Source: Bacteroidota bacterium (GTDB lineage: Bacteria > Bacteroidota > Bacteroidia > B-17B0 > Aurantibacillaceae). From it: a stretch of DNA of 40,107 nt. The stretch's first letter is position 1. Every line of letters begins with the position of its first letter. Under the pieces are notes generated by a model. That model made no database searches, had not been told where the DNA came from, and worked only from the letters and a program-made list of their open reading frames with translations. The position numbers were made by a program, and so were the translations under genes. The stretch spans positions 1 to 40,107 of the forward strand of contig JACDDR010000028.1 of the NCBI GenBank assembly GCA_013816895.1, in the 5' to 3' direction. This document shows positions 17,446-25,888 of this stretch, piece after piece.

Positions 17446-19224
17446 TTATAAAGAGGCCAGCAATTCGTTCCTGTAAGTGGTTAAAATGCTTGACTTGGAA
17501 AGAAAACCTGCGTATTGTCCTTTAATGGTTACGGGCAGATTCCATTGACCCGATTCTTCGAATTTTTGCATGACCATAAAAATATCATCCGTTCCCCTGA
17601 TCTTAGTGTCCGGCTTTTTCATCAGTTGACGCGCCGTAAGACTGTCATACAATTCCTGATTGAACATCTCCTTTTTGATATGATCGAGGCTTATAATTCC
17701 AACCAGTTTATTTTCTTCTGTAATAACGGGAAAAATATTCCGTTTGGAACTTTTTATTTTTTCGACGATGCTCCTTAATTTTTCATCGGTATTCAGCGGG
17801 ATAAAATCATTTTCAATCAGACCGCTGATTTCTATCTTTCCAAGAATACTGGTATCACGGTTTTCAGACACAATAGCCCCACGCTTTTTTAGTTTGCGCA
17901 CCTCGGGCGAATCGGGCTGAAAGTATTTAACTACCATATAACTAATGGAGGAAACGATCATCAATGGAATAATAAGTTCGTAACCCCCTGTAATTTCCGC
18001 AATAAGAAAAATAGCGGTTAAGGGTGCGTGAAACACACCGCATAAGGTACCTGCCATACTCACGAGAATAAAATTTGTGATGGGAATGTGCTGGAATCCG
18101 AGTAATTTTAAAACAAGGGCAAAAGTAAAACCAACATACGCGCCAACAAACAAAGAGGGAGCGAAGTTGCCGCCGTTACCGCCCGAGCCAAGGGTGAGGC
18201 CAACAGCGAGGGCTTTAACGAGAAACGTGCACACTATAAATAAAAGTACAAGCCAGTTATTGGTAATAAAATCTTTTAAAATACTGTTTTTATACAGTTC
18301 AGGAAGCTGCAGATCGGCCAGTGCTTTTATACTTTCGTAACCTTCGCCAAATAAGGAAGGAAAAACAAGAAACAACGCAGCGAGGCCCATCCCACCCATA
18401 AACACCCGAAGAGATTGTGACTTGATGTTTTTCATCCTCGCATCCACGCGCTCAAAAAAGCCAACGTGATAAAGGGATACCACTCCCGCGATGAAGCCAA
18501 GTATAATGTAATACGGAACATTATAATAATCAAAAGGCTGTTTAAGTTTGAACAACAGTAAAATATTTTCGCGCAGGATGATCTTTGAAATGAGCGCCCC
18601 CGAAGCGGCGGCGATTAACAAAGGAATAAATGCAGTGATATTAATATCCACCAGCAAAACTTCCAGGGCAAACAAAATCCCCGCAATAGGAGCGTTAAAA
18701 GCCCCCGCAATTCCACCAGCCGCGCCCGCCGCCAACAGCAGTGTGCGCTCCTTGTAATTCAACTTATAACGTTTCGCATAGTTGGAACCAATGGCAGATC
18801 CCGTGCTAACAATTGGCGATTCAAGACCAGAAGATCCTCCAAAACCCACGGTTATTCCACTGGTTATAATATGGGAATACATGTGGCTAAAAGGAAGAAA
18901 ACTGCTTTTCTTTGCTATCGCGAAGAGGATATTATCTGCGCCTTTGTTGATGTTGCCCTTAAAAAAACGGTTGATGATAAAAACGGTAAGGGCCAGACCT
19001 AACAAAGGCATAAGAAGGTAAAGATATTTATATCCAAAATGGAACAAATGCTCCTCCATTAAATAATGGCGGATGTAATGCACAAATGTTTTTAAAATAA
19101 CCGCCGCTAAACCCGCGCTTATCCCCACCAGGATGCTTGAAAAAATAAGAAACTGCTTTTCATTGAACCTTTCATGAAGCCAGTCGATACCCCTTTCAAT
19201 GTAATTGAGCTTTTTAAAATCCAT
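17446..19224 (-). CDS. ClC-family chloride channel/transporter with C-terminal CBS pair
   Basis: A 592-residue inner-membrane protein. The ClC core (about residues 25-435) has many hydrophobic helices and the selectivity-filter motifs: FGGSSGLESP carries the gating glutamate (E135), AFNAPIAGILFALEVL is helix H, and GGNGGNFAPSLFVGA is the GxFxP motif. After the core come two CBS domains (about 470-520 and 535-585), which usually bind adenine nucleotides and tune activity. In E. coli ClC-ec1 the internal proton glutamate is the second E of IIEEM; the same place here is V189 (ALEVL), the residue type found in ClC channels. This favours passive chloride conductance or altered proton coupling, although sequence alone does not settle it. 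Confidence 0.93.
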   Translation of the reverse strand: MDFKKLNYIERGIDWLHERFNEKQFLIFSSILVGISAGLAAVILKTFVHYIRHYLMEEHLFHFGYKYLYLLMPLLGLALTVFIINRFFKGNINKGADNILFAIAKKSSFLPFSHMYSHIITSGITVGFGGSSGLESPIVSTGSAIGSNYAKRYKLNYKERTLLLAAGAAGGIAGAFNAPIAGILFALEVLLVDINITAFIPLLIAAASGALISKIILRENILLLFKLKQPFDYYNVPYYIILGFIAGVVSLYHVGFFERVDARMKNIKSQSLRVFMGGMGLAALFLVFPSLFGEGYESIKALADLQLPELYKNSILKDFITNNWLVLLFIVCTFLVKALAVGLTLGSGGNGGNFAPSLFVGAYVGFTFALVLKLLGFQHIPITNFILVSMAGTLCGVFHAPLTAIFLIAEITGGYELIIPLMIVSSISYMVVKYFQPDSPEVRKLKKRGAIVSENRDTSILGKIEISGLIENDFIPLNTDEKLRSIVEKIKSSKRNIFPVITEENKLVGIISLDHIKKEMFNQELYDSLTARQLMKKPDTKIRGTDDIFMVMQKFEESGQWNLPVTIKGQYAGFLSKSSILTTYRNELLASL

Positions 19225-19353
19225 ACAAAAAATAGTTCCCGGGGAAGGAAAAAAATCTAAGTTAAAGGATATTCATTGAAATACCCGCATAGAATTTAAA
19301 AAATTCGAAAAGTATCTGTTTCAGGGCCTTGCGTGGGGCCATAAACATGAAGA

Positions 19354-19857
19354 TTAAAGCTCCCTTAAAAAGATCCTTCGTTTTATACAGGAAGTATATT
19401 GCTCGTTATAATAAAAATAATTCAGTTCCTCATGGTAGCAGATCACCGCAATTGGAAAATCAAGCGCATCTTTGTTGAGCTTATCTGTACGCCCCAGTTC
19501 AATCATCTCTGTATCAAAGTCAAACCTGAATAGTCCTTCTGCGCTGTCGGGCAGATTGGTATCTACTGAAATAATCCTGGAAACATAGCCCGGTTTGGTG
19601 AGCAGAATTCCGTAGACTGTATTTTTTTTAAGTCTAAATTTAAATTCTCCCTTATCTTTTACATTAACAGAATCTAAAGTACAGCCGTTATACACCAGCT
19701 TTACTTTATAAAAATCATTCTTAATTGCTTTAAGATGTGTTATGTGCCCGCTTATTTCGAGGCACAGTAATGTATCCGTACTTTTATTGCCATATGTCTT
19801 TACTATTGAAAAAAGGAAAGCTATGCCAAAGAATACTGTCTTATTTATTGTTTTCAT
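19354..19857 (-). CDS. Exported hypothetical protein, carboxypeptidase-regulatory-like fold
   Basis: A 167-residue protein with a signal peptide (KTVFFGIAFLFSIVKTYG). The mature part reads like one beta-sandwich domain: LEISGHITHLKAIKNDFYKVKLVYNG, then VKDKGEFKFRLKKNTVYGILLTKPGYVSRIISVDT. The GEF-F...L..N..Y.I...KPGYVS..I pattern is that of carboxypeptidase-regulatory-like domains found in many Bacteroidota envelope proteins. It starts 11 bp after the stop of the large T9SS protein upstream and is probably in the same operon. Its role is unknown. Confidence 0.65.
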   Translation of the reverse strand: MKTINKTVFFGIAFLFSIVKTYGNKSTDTLLCLEISGHITHLKAIKNDFYKVKLVYNGCTLDSVNVKDKGEFKFRLKKNTVYGILLTKPGYVSRIISVDTNLPDSAEGLFRFDFDTEMIELGRTDKLNKDALDFPIAVICYHEELNYFYYNEQYTSCIKRRIFLREL

Positions 19858-19868
19858 ATTTTGATTTT

Positions 19869-22442
19869 CTATTTAATGCATTTACCGCTTATTTCCGCGC
19901 CGTTTATTTTTACCCGCACAACGTACATACCGTGACTCTCACCAAGAGCAACCGTTTCAGTATTTTTGAATCCTTCGATGTTTTGTGATGAGACCTCTTT
20001 TCCTTCAGCAGTGAATACAGACACGTTGCCGGGTGATGCGTCCGGCAGATTAAAAACAATTATTGCATTTCCACCGGAATTATAAATTGTGATTTGTTTG
20101 TCTGGAACGTTCATTGTTGCATCGTGATTCGCCTTTATATCCTTAACATAAATAATTTTTGACGCAGTAACGAAGCACCCTTTATCCGCCGACGTCAGCT
20201 CAATAGTATGTGTGCCTGCTGTTTTAAATGCATAGAAAGGATTTTCTTCTTCCGAACCTTCGTTTCCAAAATTCCAGTATGATGATTGACTACCGGTGGT
20301 TAAATTGGTGAAATGGATTTGCTGGTTCACAAATAATGAAGCGGTGTCATCTTCAATTTCAAACGCAGGGTTCATCTGCGATTTTGTTTTTACGACATGA
20401 TACGTTGTATCGCTGCATCCGTTGGCATCGGATAAAATCAGAGTGTAAACACCCGATTTCAATTCCTGAATTACCATGGAATTCTTTCCGTTCGACCATT
20501 TGTAATTATATGGTAATGAACCCCCATCTGCGAGCGTTACACCCAACCATCCATTATTTTCGCCTTTGCAAACGTTATCTTTCGCCTTCACAGTAACCGA
20601 CAATTCCTGGGGACGGTTAATTATAATTTGTTCTTCTAATACAGGACAAAAATGGTTTTTACCGTTTGCCGCTACGTAATAAGTTCCGGGTGCAAGATTT
20701 TTCAATGTGTCGGATTGAGTTGTGGCTGGATGTTGAGCTAACGTATTTCCCAACCCATCTTTCCAGGTGAAAGACCATTTGCCGTCATCATTCATTGTTG
20801 CAATAGCTTTTCCATTTTCTTTATAAGAACAAGTAACATTAACCGATGATTTTATCAATGGGCGCGTAGTGTGTACGAAAAATCGTGGAGCTGAAGTAGT
20901 ATCGCTGATATAAAACGAATAGGAAACTGCGTTTTTTAAATTAATGAAGGCGCCGGTCACAAGGTCTTCGAGGTATAAGCAGGAATTGAGCGATAGTTGA
21001 TAACCCTGAGCCATAGCAATGGTGTAAGTGCCGCTTAGCCCAACCTTAACTTTAACTGGAATCACAGAAGATGCGCTAAGAGGTAAGCTGTTTACCGCAA
21101 GATTCATTGAATCCATGACAGAGGAAATGGATGGAACAAGATAATTGTCAGAAAAAAGTTTTACAGCGTCCTCCGATGATTTTACGGCCGTTGAATTATT
21201 TTCTGAAAAACAAATAATTGTTTCATCGGAATAATTGTTGCCGCTCAGCATCAGCCGGATGGCGGGTGTAGAGGAGGATTTCAAAAATGCTTCCTGCGAC
21301 AAAGTCTTAACATTTTCATTACAGCTTAAAACCGGATTATTTTGATTTGCCTGAACCCAAAATGCGCGTGACGATGGGATAATATTAGTTCCGCCATTAA
21401 TGCCCACTCCATTTATATAGGTTGAATACTGTTCAGTTTGCGGATTCCAGATATATATTGCATTCTGCATTCCTGTTTTATTCCATGAAGGAGAATCCCA
21501 GTCAATAGCCGAAGCGTAAGGATTGGCCAGCATATTCCAGCCATCCTCGAATTTTCCTGCATTAGCAGTTAACGAAACATTAAAGCTCTGAGCGAATTTT
21601 GCTGGCACACCTGTAACTTCCAACGTCAACGGTGTTGGCCCTATCCAGCACCAGTAACCGGCTCCCGGAATAAGACTATCCGCGGTACTGCCCGGCATTA
21701 CATACCCATAGTCGCTTGTACCCAAAACGGTTTCATCGTAAGAATACACCGAACAAAAATTAAATGAAGGATATGTTGAACCCGGGAACCCGCTGGTAAT
21801 AAAATCATTATTCCAGTCTTGTAACGTAGTCCTTACCGGTGAGCCGAGAAACCTCCACCCTGTTGACGTTGAACTAAGAGAGCGCTGAACCGTTATCTTA
21901 CCGTTAATGTCTGCTCCGGAATTGATTTGGCCGAGAGAAGCTGTAAGCAAATTATCGGATAAAAACGTGAGTTTAAATCCGGCAGTGCTCAGTGTTCCCT
22001 GAGTAAGCGATAATAACTTCTTAATTTTCTGATCGCTTCTCAAACTCGCACCGAGAGGATTATTGATTTCAAGTTCATAAAAGGTTGTTGCTGAATTACC
22101 GGATATTAGCTGTAGAGCTACTCCGCTCATAATTACCTTCCCGCCCGATGCGGTAAAATTTCCCGAGTTATTCCAGTTGCCACTCGTATTTATTGTAGTT
22201 GTTGCCGTAGATATAAGGGCGGCTCCGAAAGAGATGTAAAGATTGCGGCTATAAGCGGCGCCGGAAATGGTAATTGTGTGGCTCAGAGTCAGTGTCACAT
22301 TATTTGAAACGGAAGGTATTGCCAGAGTGTTCCAGGTAGTGCTGTCATTCCAGTCGCCACTTTTTATAGAAATAAAATTTGTTTGACCTATAAATCTATT
22401 GCAGCATGCGAATAGAATAATTAAAGTAAATAGTTTTTTCAT
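19869..22442 (-). CDS. Large secreted protein with SprB/PKD repeats and T9SS sorting domain
   Basis: An 857-residue surface or secreted protein. Residues 1-19 are a signal peptide (LIILFACCNRFIG-Q). The N-terminal half is Ser/Thr/Asn-rich beta structure starting with SGDWNDSTTWNT, as in many Bacteroidota adhesin-like proteins, with segments such as GAGYWCWIGPTPLT and GWNMLANPYASAIDWD. The SprB-like repeat near residues 620-690 contains PYNYKWSNGKNS, LKSGVYTLILSDANGC and a preceding related unit. A PKD domain follows (SYWNFGNEGSEEENPFYAF, then AGTHTIELT). The last 75 residues, with VFTAEGKEVSS and GMYVVRVKINGAE, look like a type A T9SS sorting domain. No catalytic domain is recognised; adhesion or matrix function is a guess from the repeats. 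It lies in an operon with genes at 22463 and 19354. Confidence 0.82.
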   Translation of the reverse strand: MKKLFTLIILFACCNRFIGQTNFISIKSGDWNDSTTWNTLAIPSVSNNVTLTLSHTITISGAAYSRNLYISFGAALISTATTTINTSGNWNNSGNFTASGGKVIMSGVALQLISGNSATTFYELEINNPLGASLRSDQKIKKLLSLTQGTLSTAGFKLTFLSDNLLTASLGQINSGADINGKITVQRSLSSTSTGWRFLGSPVRTTLQDWNNDFITSGFPGSTYPSFNFCSVYSYDETVLGTSDYGYVMPGSTADSLIPGAGYWCWIGPTPLTLEVTGVPAKFAQSFNVSLTANAGKFEDGWNMLANPYASAIDWDSPSWNKTGMQNAIYIWNPQTEQYSTYINGVGINGGTNIIPSSRAFWVQANQNNPVLSCNENVKTLSQEAFLKSSSTPAIRLMLSGNNYSDETIICFSENNSTAVKSSEDAVKLFSDNYLVPSISSVMDSMNLAVNSLPLSASSVIPVKVKVGLSGTYTIAMAQGYQLSLNSCLYLEDLVTGAFINLKNAVSYSFYISDTTSAPRFFVHTTRPLIKSSVNVTCSYKENGKAIATMNDDGKWSFTWKDGLGNTLAQHPATTQSDTLKNLAPGTYYVAANGKNHFCPVLEEQIIINRPQELSVTVKAKDNVCKGENNGWLGVTLADGGSLPYNYKWSNGKNSMVIQELKSGVYTLILSDANGCSDTTYHVVKTKSQMNPAFEIEDDTASLFVNQQIHFTNLTTGSQSSYWNFGNEGSEEENPFYAFKTAGTHTIELTSADKGCFVTASKIIYVKDIKANHDATMNVPDKQITIYNSGGNAIIVFNLPDASPGNVSVFTAEGKEVSSQNIEGFKNTETVALGESHGMYVVRVKINGAEISGKCIK

Positions 22443-22462
22443 GTGTATTTATATTTTGATTG

Positions 22463-23122
22463 TTAAAGCGGACAAATATGAATTCCTGTTCCAAGTAAAA
22501 GCGACAGGCAATTTCTTTCGTGGTACATCCCCTGCTGAAAATTCAGATGGTAATAAACAGCGCCCCCGGCATAGCTTTTCCAGCTAACACGTTTAGTTAT
22601 TCTTACATATAACTCAAACCCAACTCCTGCTTCTGCGGTCGAAAGCCGCGTGTGATTCCAGTTAATGCCGTTTTCGAGTGCCGCCTTTTCTTCGATTTTA
22701 GAGGCTGACAAGCTCAATAGTGAATTGTGAAGATATTGCGTGAATCCAAAAAAATTAAGCTGTAATATAGAAGGCCGTGTATTTACGAAGTCCCCTTCAG
22801 ACTCCTCTTCAGCTATATTTTTCTTACTCCCGGATAAATTATACGAAAAAGCTAATTTCCCGCCATTGATTTCCATGGACCGTTTTTGAAAAACAGGACC
22901 GGCATTAAAAGAACTTCTGCCGGCAGTAAGGTTAATATACGGTGAAAACAACGCGCCGTGTGAATTACCGGATGAATACGCTTCTAATCCGCCACCTATA
23001 TAATATTTTGTCCTGGGTTTGTATTTTTGCGCGTAAGCGAAGTTAATGCTAAACACCAGGAGAATCAATGCCCAGCAGTTTTGGTTTAGTAATGAGGATG
23101 TCTTTAATTTTATTGCATTCAT
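22463..23122 (-). CDS. Exported beta-barrel-like hypothetical protein
   Basis: A protein of about 219 residues if started at ATG 23122. This start directly gives a signal peptide (LLNQNCWALILLVFSINFAYA-Q). A longer frame from ATG 23167 would add 15 residues (MKKSKSNVSYLKFRN) ahead of the signal and is less likely. The mature chain alternates polar and hydrophobic residues with many Tyr/Phe/Gly, for example TKYYIGGGLEAYSSG, SSFNAGPVFQKR, AEAGVGFELYVRI and GGAVYYHLNF, as in small outer-membrane beta-barrels. Family unknown. It is first in the minus-strand operon with the T9SS protein at 19869 (20 bp gap). Confidence 0.65.
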   Translation of the reverse strand: MNAIKLKTSSLLNQNCWALILLVFSINFAYAQKYKPRTKYYIGGGLEAYSSGNSHGALFSPYINLTAGRSSFNAGPVFQKRSMEINGGKLAFSYNLSGSKKNIAEEESEGDFVNTRPSILQLNFFGFTQYLHNSLLSLSASKIEEKAALENGINWNHTRLSTAEAGVGFELYVRITKRVSWKSYAGGAVYYHLNFQQGMYHERNCLSLLLGTGIHICPL

Positions 23123-23167
23123 GTTTCGAAATTTTAAGTAGCTAACGTTGCTTTTAGATTTCTTCAA

Positions 23168-23567
23168 AGTAACAGCATATTAAAACGAATAACATTTTTA
23201 AAAGACCGGGCTTATTTCACATGTAATATTTTTGGCATTTTTGTAGAAAAGTTTCCTGCCAATTATGGCTCTAAGGCCTGGTATTCGGTAAAAACTGACA
23301 AAAAAAATCCCCTTACGGGAATCTTACACTTTTTAGTTAAAATAGAATTTAATTTGTAAGGAAAAGTTTAATAAGGTTCTTGCCTTACACTTTTCCGTTA
23401 TTGCTCATGGTTAAAAAATAAAATTCCATAGGCTCTTCCCACTTGAGAGAGTGATTTATTCAATCAAAAAGCCATTCAAAAAATACAGAGAATAATATTT
23501 ATCCTCACTGTAAGCTAACCGATTAACAAACGGATATTTGTCATATAAAATTTTACTCATTTTTATT
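23168..23567. other. 400-bp intergenic region with one hairpin
   Basis: This region lies between the 3' end of the kinase gene at 23568 and the 5' end of the exported-protein operon (both on the minus strand). It contains an inverted repeat at 23360-23396 and must contain the operon promoter, most likely close to 23170-23230. I see no coding potential. Confidence 0.5.
23360..23396. repeat. Inverted repeat / two-part hairpin
   Basis: GGAAAAGT (23360-23367) pairs with ACTTTTCC (23389-23396), and inside it TAAGG (23372-23376) pairs with CCTTA (23383-23387) around a 6-base loop. No T-run follows on either strand, so it is not a standard terminator. It lies about 170 bp downstream of the kinase gene and could be an RNA processing or stabilising structure. 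Confidence 0.55.
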
Positions 23568-25436
23568 CTATAGATTAAACTCTATTCTGAATTCACATCC
23601 CTCCATCACTTTGCTGGACGCCTCTATCTTTCCCCCTAGAATCTCAACCTGCGCTTTTACCATGTAAAGGCCCATTCCTTTACCGTCAATATACGGATGA
23701 AATTTTTTATATAACCCGAACATCTTGTCTTTATTAGCCTCCAGGTCAATACCAAGACCATTGTCCTTAAAATATAAAATAAGCTTGCCGCCTGCTCTTT
23801 CGCTTCTTATTCTAATAATAGTACTCACATCCGGGTTCCGGTATTTTATACTGTTAGTTATCAGGTTAAAAAAAATACTGTTCAAATAGCTTTTAATGGT
23901 AAAGAACTCATTCATATCACTAAAGTCTGTCTTAATTTGTATTTTATTCTCGTGAATAAGGTTGTTAATGCTCGTTTTAATATCAGTTACCAGCGATGAA
24001 AATTTAACCAGTTCCTTTTTCTCAATTATTTCTCTTCTTATTTGTAAGATATAGTTAAGATCAATGATAGTATCGTCGAGTTTCTTAACGGATTTACCCA
24101 GGCCGTCGATACAACGTCTAAAATCTGTTTCACTCATATCGGGCATGCTTTGTATCATGTTCGCCAAGCCAATAATATTGGCAACAGGAGAGCGCAGGTT
24201 GTGTGAAATAATATATGCGAACTGTTCCAGATTTTTGTTATGCTGCATAAGATCGGCGGTCATTTTTTCCCTTTCCAGTTCGGTATTTTTCCTACGGGTA
24301 ATGTCCTCTACTGAAATAACTATCCCAAGAACTTTTTTTTCTTCACTCAAAACCGGTAGAATATGAATATCAATCCATGCCGGATTTTTTTCTGATGTTT
24401 TTATTTCTACGTCATAACTCTTTTTTTCTCCATTCAGGGCTTTTTCAATCACATGCTTCACCCTTTCTTTTCCTGCAGGGGATAACACGGTCATCAGGTT
24501 CTTACCTTCTTCAACCCGCTCCGGAGACTGCATCCCAATTAAGTTTCTGATATCACTAAAAGCAACAATATTAAGTTGGGTATCAAGCAATATATAAGAT
24601 GTCTCTGTGTTATTATAAATAGTTTTAAGGTTGGCTTCGGATTTCTGAAGACTTTTTTCAGCTTTTTGCCGTTCAGTAACATCGCGGTAATTCACAATGA
24701 ACGCCTCTACACTTTCATTCTCCAAGAGATTTGTAATGGTTCCTTCCACACAAATATAGTGACCTTGTTTATGAATGATTTGAAGAAACTCAGGGATAAG
24801 CACATCAGGCTTAAAAAGTGCAGTTGCAAAAAGTTTCCTCGCCCTCTTATGGTCCAAAGGATGCACGAACTCAAAAACACTTTTCCCCAACACTTCTCCC
24901 GCCTCATACCCTGTAAGTTTTGTAGCCGATGTGCTTTGGTAAGTAATTATTCCTACTTTATCCAATAGTACAATCGCTTCTGATATATTTTCAATAAGCG
25001 CTCTGAATTTTTTTTCCTGGTGGATAATCTGCTGCAAATAGTTTTCTTTCTCCGTTTCATCGTTAACCTTTTTAAGGATATTTAAAACAGCTGAAGGTAA
25101 ACGTTGAAGTCTGTCTTTAAGAATATAATCATCAATACCCTGTTTCATCATTGATACAGCAAACTCTTCACTCACTGTAGCGGTAACGAGAATAAAAGGA
25201 ATTCTCTCTCCCCTTGATTTAAGGAGTTTGAGCGCATCGGCAGATGTAAACGAAGGGAAAGAATGATCGCATAAGATGATATCGGGATGAAAATGGTCGA
25301 GCGCGTTTTCATATTCTATCTGGTCAGAAACCCACTTTTCCTCGAAGTTCAATCCGCCTTTAATCAACTCTCTTTTTACCAGTTCCGCGTCGGTCTCCAG
25401 ATCCTCAACATGCAATATCTTTATTTTTTTATTCAT
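23568..25436 (-). CDS. Hybrid sensor kinase: receiver + two PAS domains + histidine kinase
   Basis: A 622-residue soluble protein. Residues 1-125 form a receiver with phospho-acceptor D57 (ILCDHSFPSF), VTATVSE and a lysine in ILKDRLQRLP. Two PAS units follow (FRALIENISEAIVLLDKVG at about 145 and LKTIYNNTETSYILLDTQL at about 270) with PAC linkers ending DVTERQ and DITRRK. The kinase core has H412 in ISHNLRSPVAN, the N-box FNLITNSIKYR, DNGLGID and GKGMGLYMVK. The order and the flanking motifs are the same as in the 1750-residue kinase at 10256, so the two are paralogues. It is the last gene of a minus-strand group with a single receiver protein (15-bp gap), its likely phosphotransfer partner. 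Confidence 0.92.
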   Translation of the reverse strand: MNKKIKILHVEDLETDAELVKRELIKGGLNFEEKWVSDQIEYENALDHFHPDIILCDHSFPSFTSADALKLLKSRGERIPFILVTATVSEEFAVSMMKQGIDDYILKDRLQRLPSAVLNILKKVNDETEKENYLQQIIHQEKKFRALIENISEAIVLLDKVGIITYQSTSATKLTGYEAGEVLGKSVFEFVHPLDHKRARKLFATALFKPDVLIPEFLQIIHKQGHYICVEGTITNLLENESVEAFIVNYRDVTERQKAEKSLQKSEANLKTIYNNTETSYILLDTQLNIVAFSDIRNLIGMQSPERVEEGKNLMTVLSPAGKERVKHVIEKALNGEKKSYDVEIKTSEKNPAWIDIHILPVLSEEKKVLGIVISVEDITRRKNTELEREKMTADLMQHNKNLEQFAYIISHNLRSPVANIIGLANMIQSMPDMSETDFRRCIDGLGKSVKKLDDTIIDLNYILQIRREIIEKKELVKFSSLVTDIKTSINNLIHENKIQIKTDFSDMNEFFTIKSYLNSIFFNLITNSIKYRNPDVSTIIRIRSERAGGKLILYFKDNGLGIDLEANKDKMFGLYKKFHPYIDGKGMGLYMVKAQVEILGGKIEASSKVMEGCEFRIEFNL

Positions 25437-25450
25437 ATTAAGCCATATTC

Positions 25451-25870
25451 CTAATATACTTTTTCGAGAAGGATTTTTGTTAGTGGTTTATTAAGGAAAA
25501 TGATGTCTTCCGAAATGGCCATTGCTTTATATTTATCTTCCTGGTATACTGAGGAGGTCAAAATTACAAGCTTAGGCGCGTTGATCATTTTTTCAAGATT
25601 CTTTTTGTAATATTCGATAAACTGGAAACCATCCATAATAGGCATATTAATATCAATAAATATTACCTTCGGATACATTAGTAAATCAGCGCCACCCATG
25701 GTAACAAGATTCTGGAGAAATTCCAAAGCACTTTTTGCGCTGCTGTTTACATAGATCTTTTTCGAGAAATGGCTGGCCTCAATGATTTTTTCATTTATAA
25801 AATTATCGAGATCATTGTCATCAATGAGCATAACAGCTTGGTATTTGTATTTCGGCTCTTTTATTTTCAT
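25451..25870 (-). CDS. Single-domain response regulator (CheY-like)
   Basis: A 139-residue receiver domain with no output domain. The acidic pair is in MLIDDNDLDN, the phospho-acceptor is D73 in VIFIDINMPIMDG, the conserved Thr/Ser is in VILTSS and the lysine is in FLNKPL. Such stand-alone receivers in Bacteroidota often relay phosphate between hybrid kinases or act by protein contact. It is located 15 bp upstream of the receiver-PAS-kinase gene and 18 bp downstream of the helical protein gene on the same strand, so the three probably form one operon. Confidence 0.88.
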   Translation of the reverse strand: MKIKEPKYKYQAVMLIDDNDLDNFINEKIIEASHFSKKIYVNSSAKSALEFLQNLVTMGGADLLMYPKVIFIDINMPIMDGFQFIEYYKKNLEKMINAPKLVILTSSVYQEDKYKAMAISEDIIFLNKPLTKILLEKVY

Positions 25871-25888
25871 CCTTAATGCTTTAAAAAA

